The translations under genes were made by a program, and so were the position numbers. From Candidatus Hermodarchaeota archaeon (GTDB lineage: Archaea; Asgardarchaeota; Hermodarchaeia; Hermodarchaeales; Hermodarchaeaceae), in NCBI GenBank assembly GCA_016840595.1, contig JAEOSA010000002.1, positions 1 through 31,495 on the forward strand: 31,495 nucleotides of DNA, read 5' to 3'. Shown piece after piece: positions 15,030-23,665 of this stretch; the stretch's first letter is position 1; each line of letters begins with the position of its first letter. The notes under the pieces are model-generated. The model had not been told where the DNA came from and did no database searches. It was given only the letters and a program-made list of their open reading frames with translations.

Positions 15030-16767
15030 TTTGGTGTACCAACTTCTTATGTTGTTTTTCTCGTTCCTCTAAAGCCGCTAGTTTTTGGGGAACGAGTTCT
15101 TCAAGACGGTCGAACTCGGAGAGTATTTCACCATTCGGATTAATGGCATAGCAGGCTCCCTCAATCATCTGAGTTTGCAGGCGTCCATGTGCAATGGGGT
15201 TACCTTTCAAACCAGGGGCATCTAGAATTCCTTGTTTTATAGCCAGTTCATAGGTTGTGGGGTTCAACAGCGGATGAGGAGATTGATCTTCAGGAAGCTC
15301 GGATAAAACCCTTAGAAGAAGACTCGCATCGCTGACAAGTTGTTGTTTTCGGGCGAAAATCTGTGGATCTACCCGTGGGTTTGGTGTGCCACTTCTACAT
15401 TCTTTAATCACTTGCCTGACAATCTTGCAACTCGTAATCACATCGTCCGCAGTTGCTGCGTGATCCGCTTCGCTGAACCCTACAACATGAACGATTACGG
15501 GTTCTAACATCATTGAGGTATATGCTGATGCCGCTAACTGACCTTTTGCCGCATCGAGGTCCACAGGAAAGCTGAAGAGCCCTGCACGCACTTGGCGAAT
15601 AACCTGAAAGGAATTATCCTGTAATGATTCAACCAATGCGAGTTTGGCCCACATTTTCGCCAGATCCATAGCAGGTGACGTGCCAAGTGGAGTGTTCATC
15701 ATTAATTGCGCAACGTAATGCCGCACACCCATTGACTTGGCAATGAAGGCAGACCAGAATGCAGATGCCACGGCGATAGTATCATGGGCCTGCCGTAGAC
15801 TCCAATGGTGGGGTTCATTGACTTCAACAGGGATGCCCTGTTTGCCATGCCAGGTAAAGTTGTTCATATTTTCTTGGATGGCTTCTGTTAAGGGGCGTGT
15901 GCTCCGTCCGTCGAGAACACTATACCAGTTAATGGGTGTTGCACACCATGCATTATGGATGGTCTTGTGGAGAAGCTTGGCCCATTTCAGGAGGTCTTGG
16001 GTGCCACTGTAGCAGCGGAGAAGCGGATAGTTACCTCGCCGTGAGGCAGCATACATGGCACGAAGATCCTTTTTTGTGCGAATTGGGACACCACCGGCAC
16101 CTTCGACTGAGTCTTTCATTTCGTCCGGGCGGAAGAAAAACTGTTGAGCATTTTGATCAGGACCAATAGAGAGAATATCTAAGCATTTGGCGTCAGCAAT
16201 CTTTGCAATTCCTTGAATCGTATCGTCTAAACTTGGTAATCCAAAATGGTGCCGGATCACTGGCCAAGGTTTTCGTTCTGTCATCCGTGCCAATAACGTC
16301 GTGGAATAAGTTTTAGGACCCATGTGCTGAGCTCTTTCCTCGAACTTTTGCGGGTTACAATCAGCGGCTAAAAACATGAGCACGTCTTCATCGGTTGACG
16401 TTCCATCAAAATAATAGTCGAAGAACCCCACTTTGCGTACTTTCTCGGTAACAGGTGTTGTGCCGCCAAAGAGCCAGGTTCGCTTTGTAAGATTACGTTT
16501 ATGTACCTCTTTTTTGAGCTTCTGTGTCAGCCGATATGCCGCGGTGGGTGTAAGTCGGTAGCTTAACCCGATAATTGGAGCATCAGTTTGCTCTACTTCA
16601 TCGAGAATCCTAGAGATTGGAGTTGCTGGTCCTAGAAACTTCGTTTGGTAGCCTTTGGCTTTTGCCAGTTGCAAGAAATTTAATGTCCCGGCAACGTGGA
16701 CACAATTCCCTAAACACGCACCCAGAATGAGTTTGATTGCTTTTGTGGATTTACGCATTTTGGTCAT
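15022..16767 (-). CDS. B12-binding-domain protein with glutamate-mutase-E-like barrel
   Basis: The 581-residue protein begins with a cobalamin-binding Rossmann-like domain: ILGACLGNCVHVAGTLNFLQ then LAKAKGYQTKFLGPATP. The H24-x-x-G27 of the base-off D-x-H-x-x-G motif is kept, but the Asp is Cys22. After a linker comes a barrel region with PLLRCYSGTQDLLKWAKLL, NAWCATPINWYSVLDGRS, GIPVEVNEPHHWSLRQAHD and GQLAASAYTSMMLEPVIVHV. I associate these with the epsilon subunit of B12-dependent glutamate (methylaspartate) mutase and relatives. So it is likely a single-chain B12-dependent mutase-like enzyme; the substrate is unknown. Its ATG overlaps the opine dehydrogenase stop by four bases (ATGA). Co-translation suggests one pathway acting on an amino acid or its N-carboxyalkyl derivative (inference). 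Confidence 0.7.
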   Translation of the reverse strand: MTKMRKSTKAIKLILGACLGNCVHVAGTLNFLQLAKAKGYQTKFLGPATPISRILDEVEQTDAPIIGLSYRLTPTAAYRLTQKLKKEVHKRNLTKRTWLFGGTTPVTEKVRKVGFFDYYFDGTSTDEDVLMFLAADCNPQKFEERAQHMGPKTYSTTLLARMTERKPWPVIRHHFGLPSLDDTIQGIAKIADAKCLDILSIGPDQNAQQFFFRPDEMKDSVEGAGGVPIRTKKDLRAMYAASRRGNYPLLRCYSGTQDLLKWAKLLHKTIHNAWCATPINWYSVLDGRSTRPLTEAIQENMNNFTWHGKQGIPVEVNEPHHWSLRQAHDTIAVASAFWSAFIAKSMGVRHYVAQLMMNTPLGTSPAMDLAKMWAKLALVESLQDNSFQVIRQVRAGLFSFPVDLDAAKGQLAASAYTSMMLEPVIVHVVGFSEADHAATADDVITSCKIVRQVIKECRSGTPNPRVDPQIFARKQQLVSDASLLLRVLSELPEDQSPHPLLNPTTYELAIKQGILDAPGLKGNPIAHGRLQTQMIEGACYAINPNGEILSEFDRLEELVPQKLAALEEREKQHKKLVHQIA

Positions 16768-17915
16768 TCGGAATCAACTCCCTCCCATTCTTCTTGGACT
16801 ACTGCCAGTTCCTCGGCAACTTCCAGAGCTACAAGAGATCCGTCCCACACATACATCAGTAATTCAGATGGAGACAGATCAGCGATTCCAAGGTTCTCGG
16901 TATTCCGTCCTTCTCGCCAGAAATCACGACCACATAACTGTGAAGCCATCGCGATTGTTGCTCGAATAGTAGGAGTCGGTACACCTGCTAGTTCACCCAA
17001 TGCTGCTATAGGTACCAACCCGGTGGGCACATCTTCAAAGAGATAGCGATGGTCCAACGAACTCGGAGCTCCCAAACCTTGGTAGGCAGAAGTTGTGTGC
17101 AAGCATTCATACAAGGTGGTCCCTTCAGCGTCGTAGACTGTCCGTAACCATTCAGCAGCTGAAAGGATATTTTTCCCAAAGGCATTTCCCACCGCAACTC
17201 TTTCGGCGTCAATACATTCGAGGAAACGGGCAACCGAAGGTGAGACACCTTCAAGATAATGATTATATTGACCATTGGTGGTTTCAGCCCGACCAATATT
17301 TAGAATCAAAGGGGCTGGATGAAACACTGAACCAATATTGGCAAGACCGGTTTCGAGTACGTCTTGGGCATTTCGGACATTTGGGAGAATGGGGGAAACC
17401 AGATTGCAGACCATTTCGGTGTGTTTTGCAGGAAAACCGGCTACGGGTAATTCTGATTTAATTGCCGAGACGTGGGCTTTTCCTGATGTGATTACGCGAC
17501 TTACAAGTGGAAATGTTTGTGCTTCTGCAATGATTGGTCGCCAACCCGTGAGTCCCTCCACTATGGTAGAGAACTCTAATGCACCACCCGTTCGTCCTGG
17601 AATAAGGACAACCAGTTGTTCGTGTGTCAGATGGGGTGCACATTTTCGAGCTAAATCGTGATGCGCGGATGCAGGAACAACGAGAAAAACAAAATCTACA
17701 TCGGAAATGGCGTGTTTAATGCTAGAGGTACAACGTGCTAACTGACCGAATCCATTAACTTCTCCTTCAACATGAATTCCATTTTGTTTTTGTATTGGAC
17801 GCAGTCTGGATTTTGATCGATTGTAAAGATTTACGTCGTGACCGCTGAGGGCAAGATAGGCTGCTAGCCCTTGGCCTCCGTGTCCCGCGCCCAAGATTGC
17901 CAGTTTAGCAGACAT
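16764..17915 (-). CDS. NAD(P)-dependent opine (octopine/nopaline) dehydrogenase family enzyme
   Basis: The 383 residues have a Rossmann GAGHGGQ (9-15), then SVFHPAPLILNIGR, whose H199 is the conserved active-site histidine, and HRYLFEDVPTGLVP, the family's C-terminal signature. The LVVLIPGRTGGALEF segment is also typical. It is first in an operon with the B12-binding protein (four-base overlap). AAGGAG precedes the ATG at 17915. The divergent HTH gene and its 15-bp-phased repeats lie 117 bases upstream, so shared regulation is plausible. It resembles the enzyme at 12175-13377 in architecture, but the cofactor loop (GAGHGGQ against GGGTTGR) and the C-terminus are clearly different, so they likely have separate substrates. 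Confidence 0.88.
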   Translation of the reverse strand: MSAKLAILGAGHGGQGLAAYLALSGHDVNLYNRSKSRLRPIQKQNGIHVEGEVNGFGQLARCTSSIKHAISDVDFVFLVVPASAHHDLARKCAPHLTHEQLVVLIPGRTGGALEFSTIVEGLTGWRPIIAEAQTFPLVSRVITSGKAHVSAIKSELPVAGFPAKHTEMVCNLVSPILPNVRNAQDVLETGLANIGSVFHPAPLILNIGRAETTNGQYNHYLEGVSPSVARFLECIDAERVAVGNAFGKNILSAAEWLRTVYDAEGTTLYECLHTTSAYQGLGAPSSLDHRYLFEDVPTGLVPIAALGELAGVPTPTIRATIAMASQLCGRDFWREGRNTENLGIADLSPSELLMYVWDGSLVALEVAEELAVVQEEWEGVDSE

Positions 17916-18031
17916 TGCCTTCGTCTCCTTATGGGGGAATTCACAGATGGTTTGGTGGAGCTGTATTTCGTGGTGAGGAAAATTCTAGCTCTGCACTCAA
18001 ACTAGCCTCTGTGGTAAACTTGGGAAGATTT

Positions 18032-18070
18032 GACCGTCAATTTCATGACCGTCAAATTTTTAACCGTTAA
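18032..18070. promoter_or_regulatory. Three phased 9-bp direct repeats (operator array)
   Basis: GACCGTCAA at 18032, GACCGTCAA at 18047 and AACCGTTAA at 18062 share RACCGTYAA at an exact 15-bp period. They sit between the divergent opine dehydrogenase and HTH regulator genes, just upstream of TATA-like elements of the regulator gene. This is the arrangement expected for cooperative binding of a winged-helix regulator. Confidence 0.6.
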
Positions 18071-18081
18071 AAGTTTTATTG

Positions 18082-18125
18082 TATTAGATATAAGTGTTTT
18101 GCAGTCTTTTATAAGTTTTATAAAC
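18082..18125 (+). promoter_or_regulatory. TATA elements for the HTH regulator
   Basis: TATTAGATATAAG (18082-18094) and TTTTATAAG/TTTTATAAAC (18107-18125) are both TATA-like. The first fits a short leader; the second would give a nearly leaderless transcript beginning close to 18139. Confidence 0.4.
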
Positions 18126-18138
18126 TCAGAACAAAAAT

Positions 18139-18753
18139 TTGGAAGTGAAGATTCTGGGAGATGCTCCTCGTACACAAACGCGGGCTATCACACAGCCCAA
18201 ATCAGCATCCATGCTCGTCCGCCCTATTACCGCCAGTATATTACGACATTTAACAGAAGAAGAACACTCTCTCGGTGAATTAGCAAAGCTGTTAGGCCTA
18301 AGCAAAAGCCGCATCAGCTATCACTTAAAACGTCTTAAGGAAGAGAACCTGATTATAAAAACTCGAGAAGAATATTACCGAGGCGGAATCCGGAAATTCT
18401 ATCGCGCCGTGTTTCCGTTACAAGTACCCAAACTTCGATCCCTCTTGCCAGCCGAACAGGAAGCCCTGTTACGCCCCATAAAGACCTTCCTTTGGGGATA
18501 TCTGTTAGGAAAAATCGGAAGCCAAAACCTTGATCTCCACGAGGTCGCAAGCCCATTAATCGATCAATATGCCCAAGAAATCGCAGAAGCCATTGAGGTA
18601 CAAATCGATGAAGCCGAAGACAGTAATGAATCAAAGGCAGAGTTCCTTTATCTTTCACTCCTAAATAAGTATACAAAATTGCACATAGAAGAAAAAAAGA
18701 TCAATATTGAAAAACTAGGAAAGAAACCTCCAAAATCCAGCTCAACCTCTTAA
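18139..18753 (+). CDS. Winged-helix (ArsR-like) transcriptional regulator
   Basis: The 204 residues carry a winged helix at about 27-75: SILRHLTEEEHSLGELAKLL, GLSKSRISYHLKRLKEENLI, then the wing KTREEYYRGGIRKFYRAVFP. The I-S-Y-H-L-K-x-L recognition helix is the ArsR/HTH_20-type core common in archaea. No metal-binding Cys cluster is present. The C-terminal 110 residues are helical and probably sense a ligand or dimerise. The annotated start is TTG at 18139; GTG two codons later is equally possible. The phased repeats directly upstream make autoregulation, and control of the divergent opine dehydrogenase/B12 operon, likely (inference). Confidence 0.75.
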   Translation: MEVKILGDAPRTQTRAITQPKSASMLVRPITASILRHLTEEEHSLGELAKLLGLSKSRISYHLKRLKEENLIIKTREEYYRGGIRKFYRAVFPLQVPKLRSLLPAEQEALLRPIKTFLWGYLLGKIGSQNLDLHEVASPLIDQYAQEIAEAIEVQIDEAEDSNESKAEFLYLSLLNKYTKLHIEEKKINIEKLGKKPPKSSSTS

Positions 18754-18841
18754 CCCCGCGCTCCCAACATTCTCTCAAAAAGGGCAAACAGTGAATTTTG
18801 CTGAATCCTAATCTTCTTTGTGTTATTAGACAGTTTACAAG

Positions 18842-18957
18842 ATTTCGAAGACGTATTTGCTATTCCTATCATACCGTGAAAGAAGTTTTGTGTCGTGTTA
18901 CAGAATTGGGTTTTACACTATTCGCTTGAGTTTTCAAGACAAGGTTGATATTCACAA
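18842..18957 (+). repeat. Dispersed intergenic repeat, copy D, with relic of a zinc-ribbon gene end
   Basis: It begins ATTTCGAAGACGTATTTGCT; the hairpin region is degenerate, then come CAGAATTGG and CTATTCGCTTGAGTTTTCAA. On the minus strand it reads EYQPCLENSSE-stop, matching WYQPYLKNSNE-stop of the small ORF beside copy C. Farther into the would-be gene the similarity fades. The rest of 18754-19022 holds the leader of the CDF gene. Confidence 0.55.
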
Positions 18958-19022
18958 GGAAACTGGTCTGTACTTTCGACGGATTTCAGCATTGACCAAG
19001 TTTAAAGGAAAGGGTTACTTGG

Positions 19023-20315
19023 ATGAATCAAACAACGTTAGTTGGGATACCGATATCACTAACAAATACTACAATTGATGAAAACCTTGTTCGAGCTCGC
19101 CGCGTCATCAAATGGACTGCCTTCGTTGTCCTGGCCTTGGCAATCATCTGGTTCCTCGTGGCATTGCTCTCAGGAAGTGTAGGGCTATTAGCAAAAGGAA
19201 TTGATTCTCTCACCGATTTAATCGCTATCGTCACGGTATTTCTTGGACTTTGGCTTGCACAGCGAAAGCCCAACGAAAAATACCCTTACGGCTATTTCAA
19301 GGCTGAAACAATGGCGGCCCTAATTGTTGCCTTGTTTATTTTCATTACTGGGGTGAGCGTACTCTGGCAGGCAATCCAACGCATTGTATTTCCAACCGAT
19401 TTGCGTTTTCTTGGACTCGCGTTGATAGTGTCCATTGCATCAATCCCGCTAATCTTTGTGATGTCATGGTATCTGAAAAAAATAGGTCGAGAAACCGGCA
19501 GTAATGCAGTGTATAATTCGGGGCAGGAATTCCAAATGGACATTTTAGCCTCGATCGCGGTCGTTGTAGGTTTAGTCTTCGCGCTGTTTGGGTTGCCATG
19601 GATTGAGCCCATTGTGGGATTCGTAATCGGTCTGTTGATCCTGAGAAGCAGTGTACAGCTGATTTACGAATCAGGTCTCATCCTAATGGATGCCGGGCAA
19701 GATCCTGAACAAATCACAGCCATCGAGCAACTCGCTTCACCGATTCACGGCGTCCTTGGTGTCCACGCGATACGGCTTCGCAGAGCAGGACCCATTTGTT
19801 TTGGAGAGATGCATCTAGAAGTACCTGGCAAAACAACGGTCCTCCAATCACATCTTTTAGCCGAAGAAATCTCTACACGCATCAAAGAAGCCTATCCAGA
19901 AGTGTTATCCTTTCTCGTCCATGTTGAACCCGTTTTACCCGTCACATTCCGTGTTGCCTTCCCGGTCGACCAAGAAAACGCCACACCAGACACGCAACCA
20001 AGCACACACTTCGGATCCACTCCCTATTTCTTAATATTAGACATTGACAAGCGGAAGATTACCCTGTGGGAAACAATGCCCAATCTCTTCGCAAAAGATA
20101 CAAAACAACGCGGAAAAAATACAGCCCATTTGTTAATAGATTCCAAAGTGGAGATTGTCTTTGCAGATAAAATGGGTGAGACACCACTAAGCATCTTGCG
20201 AAACCATCTAATTCACGTTTATAAGCAAAACTCTCAAGCTAGTTGTCGAAAGAATATCGATGCTTATTTGGAAGATGAACTCCGTGCCCTCAAAGCGAAG
20301 GAAAAAGCCCATTAA
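19023..20315 (+). CDS. CDF cation-efflux transporter fused to a NifX/NifB-type domain
   Basis: The 430 residues form a cation diffusion facilitator of six helices (about 25-215), then its cytoplasmic ferredoxin-like domain (PIHGVLGVHAIRLRR to VLSFLVHVEP, about 235-305), then an extra domain of about 110 residues. The extra domain has HFGSTPYFLILDIDKRK and a K-M-G-E-T-P-L-S-I-L-x-N-H-L-I-H-V-Y end, the pattern of the dinitrogenase iron-molybdenum cofactor (NifX/NifB/NafY) fold. TM2 keeps D-x-x-x-D (GIDSLTDL), but TM5 reads E-F-Q-M-D where zinc CDFs of the YiiP type have H-x-x-x-D. An all-acidic site suggests a hard ion such as iron or manganese rather than zinc (inference). The ATG follows AAAGGAAAGGG within 15 bases. 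Confidence 0.82.
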   Translation: MNQTTLVGIPISLTNTTIDENLVRARRVIKWTAFVVLALAIIWFLVALLSGSVGLLAKGIDSLTDLIAIVTVFLGLWLAQRKPNEKYPYGYFKAETMAALIVALFIFITGVSVLWQAIQRIVFPTDLRFLGLALIVSIASIPLIFVMSWYLKKIGRETGSNAVYNSGQEFQMDILASIAVVVGLVFALFGLPWIEPIVGFVIGLLILRSSVQLIYESGLILMDAGQDPEQITAIEQLASPIHGVLGVHAIRLRRAGPICFGEMHLEVPGKTTVLQSHLLAEEISTRIKEAYPEVLSFLVHVEPVLPVTFRVAFPVDQENATPDTQPSTHFGSTPYFLILDIDKRKITLWETMPNLFAKDTKQRGKNTAHLLIDSKVEIVFADKMGETPLSILRNHLIHVYKQNSQASCRKNIDAYLEDELRALKAKEKAH

Positions 20316-20538
20316 ACGGCTGGGTGTTGTCCAGGTGTAATTGTGAATTGGATTAGCGCAATCTTTAGACTGTATCAAAAAAGTCACCAACCTGCAGATC
20401 TGCAACCTGTAGGATTTCCTGCACGACTTGTATTGTTCCGGTTTTTTTGCGGGCTATCCTATGATAGGAACCGAACACCATCCGGGCGTTCTAGGTGGGT
20501 AAGTTTCGGACAACGGTGAAAATGAAAGCATTAATTAT

Positions 20539-23139
20539 TTGCCGATACAACCTCAAAACGAGGGATATCAGACTTTGCGAAAAGCAATCTGGATTAGGCT
20601 AGTCCTAATCGGGATTCTATTACTCCAAATCCCCATATTACAAATACCTCTCGCTAGAACATCCTCTCACGAGAAGGAAACTCCCGTACTAGCACTCCCG
20701 ACACCCGATGCCCCCGTTGACACGCAAGTTAAAGTGGTTCTGAACAACACGCATGATAATCTCTTATTCAATGTGCCAATCTCTGATCCCGGGCTCTACA
20801 ATTACACAATGACCATGCTTGTTGATAGCGCGGATCCAGGGATGGGTATAGATCTCTATCTTCGGTTGTACGAAAGCGTGAATGAGTACGTGCCCCAATT
20901 AGATACATATCTTCCGAAGGATCGCGAATTTGATTCCGGTCAATGGTGGAACTTCCTACCCGGCTGGTCAAGCCAGTACTGGACCGAATTCATGGTGGTC
21001 CAATCCGGTTCCGCCATTATCGAATTTGACCTCACCTGGTATACGCCATGGGATCAAGTATCGGTGAATTTCACGATCAGTCAACAATACTCCTTCGCCG
21101 ATGCACCATCCGCTCCTCTGGGACAGAATACCACCATGCGATGGACGGAGGAGGATGCATGGAACGTAACTACATTCACTGCTCCCTCGAACGCCCTGTA
21201 CAATATCTCCTTGTCTGCCAGCGTGCCCTACAGTACCACCGCGGGCTGGCCTGGCGACCCCAATTTCTTCATGTTTGACGTCCTGGCATTATTTGATCTC
21301 ATCTATGGATCACGCATGAGCTATTCGGAATGGATGCCCACCTGTAATATTCCGGCAGGACCCGCGACCGGGGTTGCCACGTGGACTGCAATGCAAACGA
21401 TTCCCCTACCTGCAGGTGATTACTACCTAGTGGGTAGAAGCCTGCCTTTCTTGTTTCTGAATGGTACCTACATTGACCTGGCCCTCTACGTGGAACCGGT
21501 CTCCACACTCGCGTTGGGCGCGGACGAATCACTCCCGTTATACTTTGATGCCGCCGCACCCACAAATGACGCCTATGTGGCGGTCACCGTACCCAGTAAC
21601 TATATGTTCGATTTCTACCTGAGCAATCCTGAAGGCGGGAATTGGACCGTTGCCACCTATGATGCCTGGCATGGAATGCCCGTTTCCCCAACCTACGACT
21701 ACTATGAGGACCCCACCTTCAACGTGACCGTAGAAACGCGGTACAACTACGGTGTCGCCTTGAAACAGCCAGTAATGATGGTCAATCCCGGTTCAGGGCT
21801 CTTGGGCGAACAATACTTTGAGCCATACGTGTTCATAGGAACCGAGGTTGCCTACTTGGATGATGTTCCACAACTAGCAACCTTTCCGCTCTTTGGTGGT
21901 CCAACCTGTTTTTGGAACACGTTCTACCTCTTTGTGGAAGCCACACCAGGATTTGTTGGACCTCCCAGCGCGACCTTCAACATTAGTTTGAATCTCGATA
22001 CTACCCCTATTCCCCAACTCACGACCACTAGTGTGATTGTGCCAATTAATCAGACCATTGCACCCTTTTACCACGGGTTCTTGTTGCCCGTGGAAAGTGG
22101 TGTGACCTATGAAATCAGTGCCACACCAACCTATACCTCAAACGGCGTGGTCATGTTACAAGGGATGTCCGCCCAAGGTGAATTCTACAAGGATTGGGGC
22201 ATAGGTGCGTATTATCCACTTTTCAAAGCGGTCGGCATGGCCGGCATAATGGCCCCAGGTGTTCTCGCCACATACAGCGTGAACGACACGATATCCGTCT
22301 GCTTTACCGCAGTACGAGATACGACCATGCTCGTCGTCGTTCTTGGCGCCCAACCCATGTTAGGTCCAAGCGACACTACTGAGCTCAATGTCAGCCTGAC
22401 CATAACCCAACCCACGGACTACACGATAGGATCAGAACATACAGTAACCACCACGTCAACCGAATACGATTTCACCAGTTTCAATGTCCCACTCATTGCT
22501 GGATACAGCTATCAAATCAGCCTCTCCATTGACCACGGTAGCATCTTAGCCGCAGGCACTTTCTTCGATGATGCCGGACAGCTTCCCTTTGACATTAGCG
22601 TTTACGACCAATGGTTCATTGTTGTGCATTACGCTTTAATGAGCGTCACACGCACCTATACTGCCACACACACTGGAATCGTCACCTTCACCCTCGTACA
22701 CCAAGGTGATGCTCGCTTCTCCATAAATCTCATTGACGACACACCACCCGCTGTCGAAATCTTGGAACCCGCATGGGGCGATACCTTCGAGGCTGGCGAC
22801 ATCATCATCAACTTCACCGCCAGCGACGAAATCGGTCTTGCCTCCCTTGTCGTGGGCATTGATGGTAGCGAAGAAAGCCTCCCCCTGGACAGCACCAGCT
22901 ACACCTACGCTGATGCTACTTCTGGTCTCCACCATATCTACATTGAAGCGGAGGATACCCAAGGCAACATCGCCATTGACAGCATTACCATCCTCATCCT
23001 CCCCGAACCCACATCCTGGACCCTCGGGCAAAACGCTGCCTACGGGCTTCTCTATCCCATGCTCTTCATAGGTGCTGCTGCCACCGGTGTAATTTGCTTC
23101 CTTCTCGGCTGGTTCATCAAAGGACGACGAAGACCCTAA
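20539..23139 (+). CDS. Large secreted, membrane-anchored surface protein
   Basis: The 866-residue protein has an N-terminal hydrophobic signal segment (about 20-38, LVLIGILLLQIPILQIPLAR) and a C-terminal anchor (YPMLFIGAAATGVICFLLGW) followed by a basic KGRRRP stop-transfer. Between them is a beta-rich ectodomain with many N-x-S/T sequons (NFT, NTT, NVT, NIS, NGT, NWT). An Ig-like/bacterial-adhesion-type domain lies near 745-830 (DDTPPAVEILEPAWGDTFEA to the NIAIDSITILIL strand). Earlier parts may be repeated beta-sandwiches. No peptidase or sugar-binding motif was recognised. The start is TTG; the nearby ATG at 20522 is in another frame. The gene is visibly richer in G+C, with C-ending codons, than its neighbours. 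Confidence 0.75.
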   Translation: MPIQPQNEGYQTLRKAIWIRLVLIGILLLQIPILQIPLARTSSHEKETPVLALPTPDAPVDTQVKVVLNNTHDNLLFNVPISDPGLYNYTMTMLVDSADPGMGIDLYLRLYESVNEYVPQLDTYLPKDREFDSGQWWNFLPGWSSQYWTEFMVVQSGSAIIEFDLTWYTPWDQVSVNFTISQQYSFADAPSAPLGQNTTMRWTEEDAWNVTTFTAPSNALYNISLSASVPYSTTAGWPGDPNFFMFDVLALFDLIYGSRMSYSEWMPTCNIPAGPATGVATWTAMQTIPLPAGDYYLVGRSLPFLFLNGTYIDLALYVEPVSTLALGADESLPLYFDAAAPTNDAYVAVTVPSNYMFDFYLSNPEGGNWTVATYDAWHGMPVSPTYDYYEDPTFNVTVETRYNYGVALKQPVMMVNPGSGLLGEQYFEPYVFIGTEVAYLDDVPQLATFPLFGGPTCFWNTFYLFVEATPGFVGPPSATFNISLNLDTTPIPQLTTTSVIVPINQTIAPFYHGFLLPVESGVTYEISATPTYTSNGVVMLQGMSAQGEFYKDWGIGAYYPLFKAVGMAGIMAPGVLATYSVNDTISVCFTAVRDTTMLVVVLGAQPMLGPSDTTELNVSLTITQPTDYTIGSEHTVTTTSTEYDFTSFNVPLIAGYSYQISLSIDHGSILAAGTFFDDAGQLPFDISVYDQWFIVVHYALMSVTRTYTATHTGIVTFTLVHQGDARFSINLIDDTPPAVEILEPAWGDTFEAGDIIINFTASDEIGLASLVVGIDGSEESLPLDSTSYTYADATSGLHHIYIEAEDTQGNIAIDSITILILPEPTSWTLGQNAAYGLLYPMLFIGAAATGVICFLLGWFIKGRRRP

Positions 23140-23166
23140 CTGACAAATCAATCTAGTGAACCCTAC

Positions 23167-23201
23167 GCTGGACAGACCCCTGTCCAGCTTCCCATCTTTT
23201 T
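23167..23201 (+). terminator. Hairpin terminator after the surface-protein gene
   Basis: GCTGGACAG (23167-23175), loop ACCC, CTGTCCAGC (23180-23188): nine perfect pairs, followed by a T run near 23196-23201. It begins 27 bases after the stop codon. Confidence 0.7.
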
Positions 23202-23293
23202 AATATTCAGCCAGAATTTAGAACTCTCCAAGTACACCGTTAACCAATGAGCATATTCACTACGAGGACACCTTAGAGCCTGCTGACACGACC

Positions 23294-23548
23294 TTAGGTC
23301 CGATGTTTTACGGCCCGATCGTACATTTCCCAGTGATCTTTGTAGGCGGTTTTTTCCTTTGCCAACTCCTCTAACACACGCATTCGAATCACTAGGCTCT
23401 CTAATGATTCAGCGGGGTCCGCTTCGATTTCACCAGCGATTTTTCGCGAAAGGTCAACGGGGGCTCCAGCCTTGAGGCACGAAACGACAATTTTTTCTTT
23501 GGTGAACGGTTCAGTCTCCCCTGACCGCTTCACCACAGTCTTGACCAT
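23294..23548 (-). CDS. Stand-alone ATP-cone domain protein
   Basis: The 84-residue frame from the ATG at 23548 reads MVKTVVKRSGETEPFTKEKI, then VVSCLKAGAPVDLSRKIAGE. V-x-K-R-x-G-x-x-E-P-F-x-x-x-K-I is the nucleotide-binding start of ATP-cone domains (ribonucleotide reductase N-terminus, NrdR). Nothing else is attached, whereas NrdR has an N-terminal zinc ribbon. An upstream in-frame start at 23611 would add 21 unlike residues; AGGTGGG before 23548 favours the shorter form. It may sense ATP/dATP as a small regulator. The tiny zinc-finger gene upstream on the same strand could be a partner. Confidence 0.75.
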   Translation of the reverse strand: MVKTVVKRSGETEPFTKEKIVVSCLKAGAPVDLSRKIAGEIEADPAESLESLVIRMRVLEELAKEKTAYKDHWEMYDRAVKHRT

Positions 23549-23665
23549 AATCCCACCTGATATTGGTAATTTACCCGGCGCTTTATCCCTCTTTCCATCA
23601 AAACAAGTCAAATCATGACATCAAGAGGAGTACTTCTTCAAAGTCACAATAAGCCTCGCTGCAGG

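Noticed and set aside
22636..23151. 171-codon minus-strand frame
   Set aside because: It is antisense to the end of the surface-protein gene, with low-complexity Gly/Asp-rich composition caused by that gene's codons.
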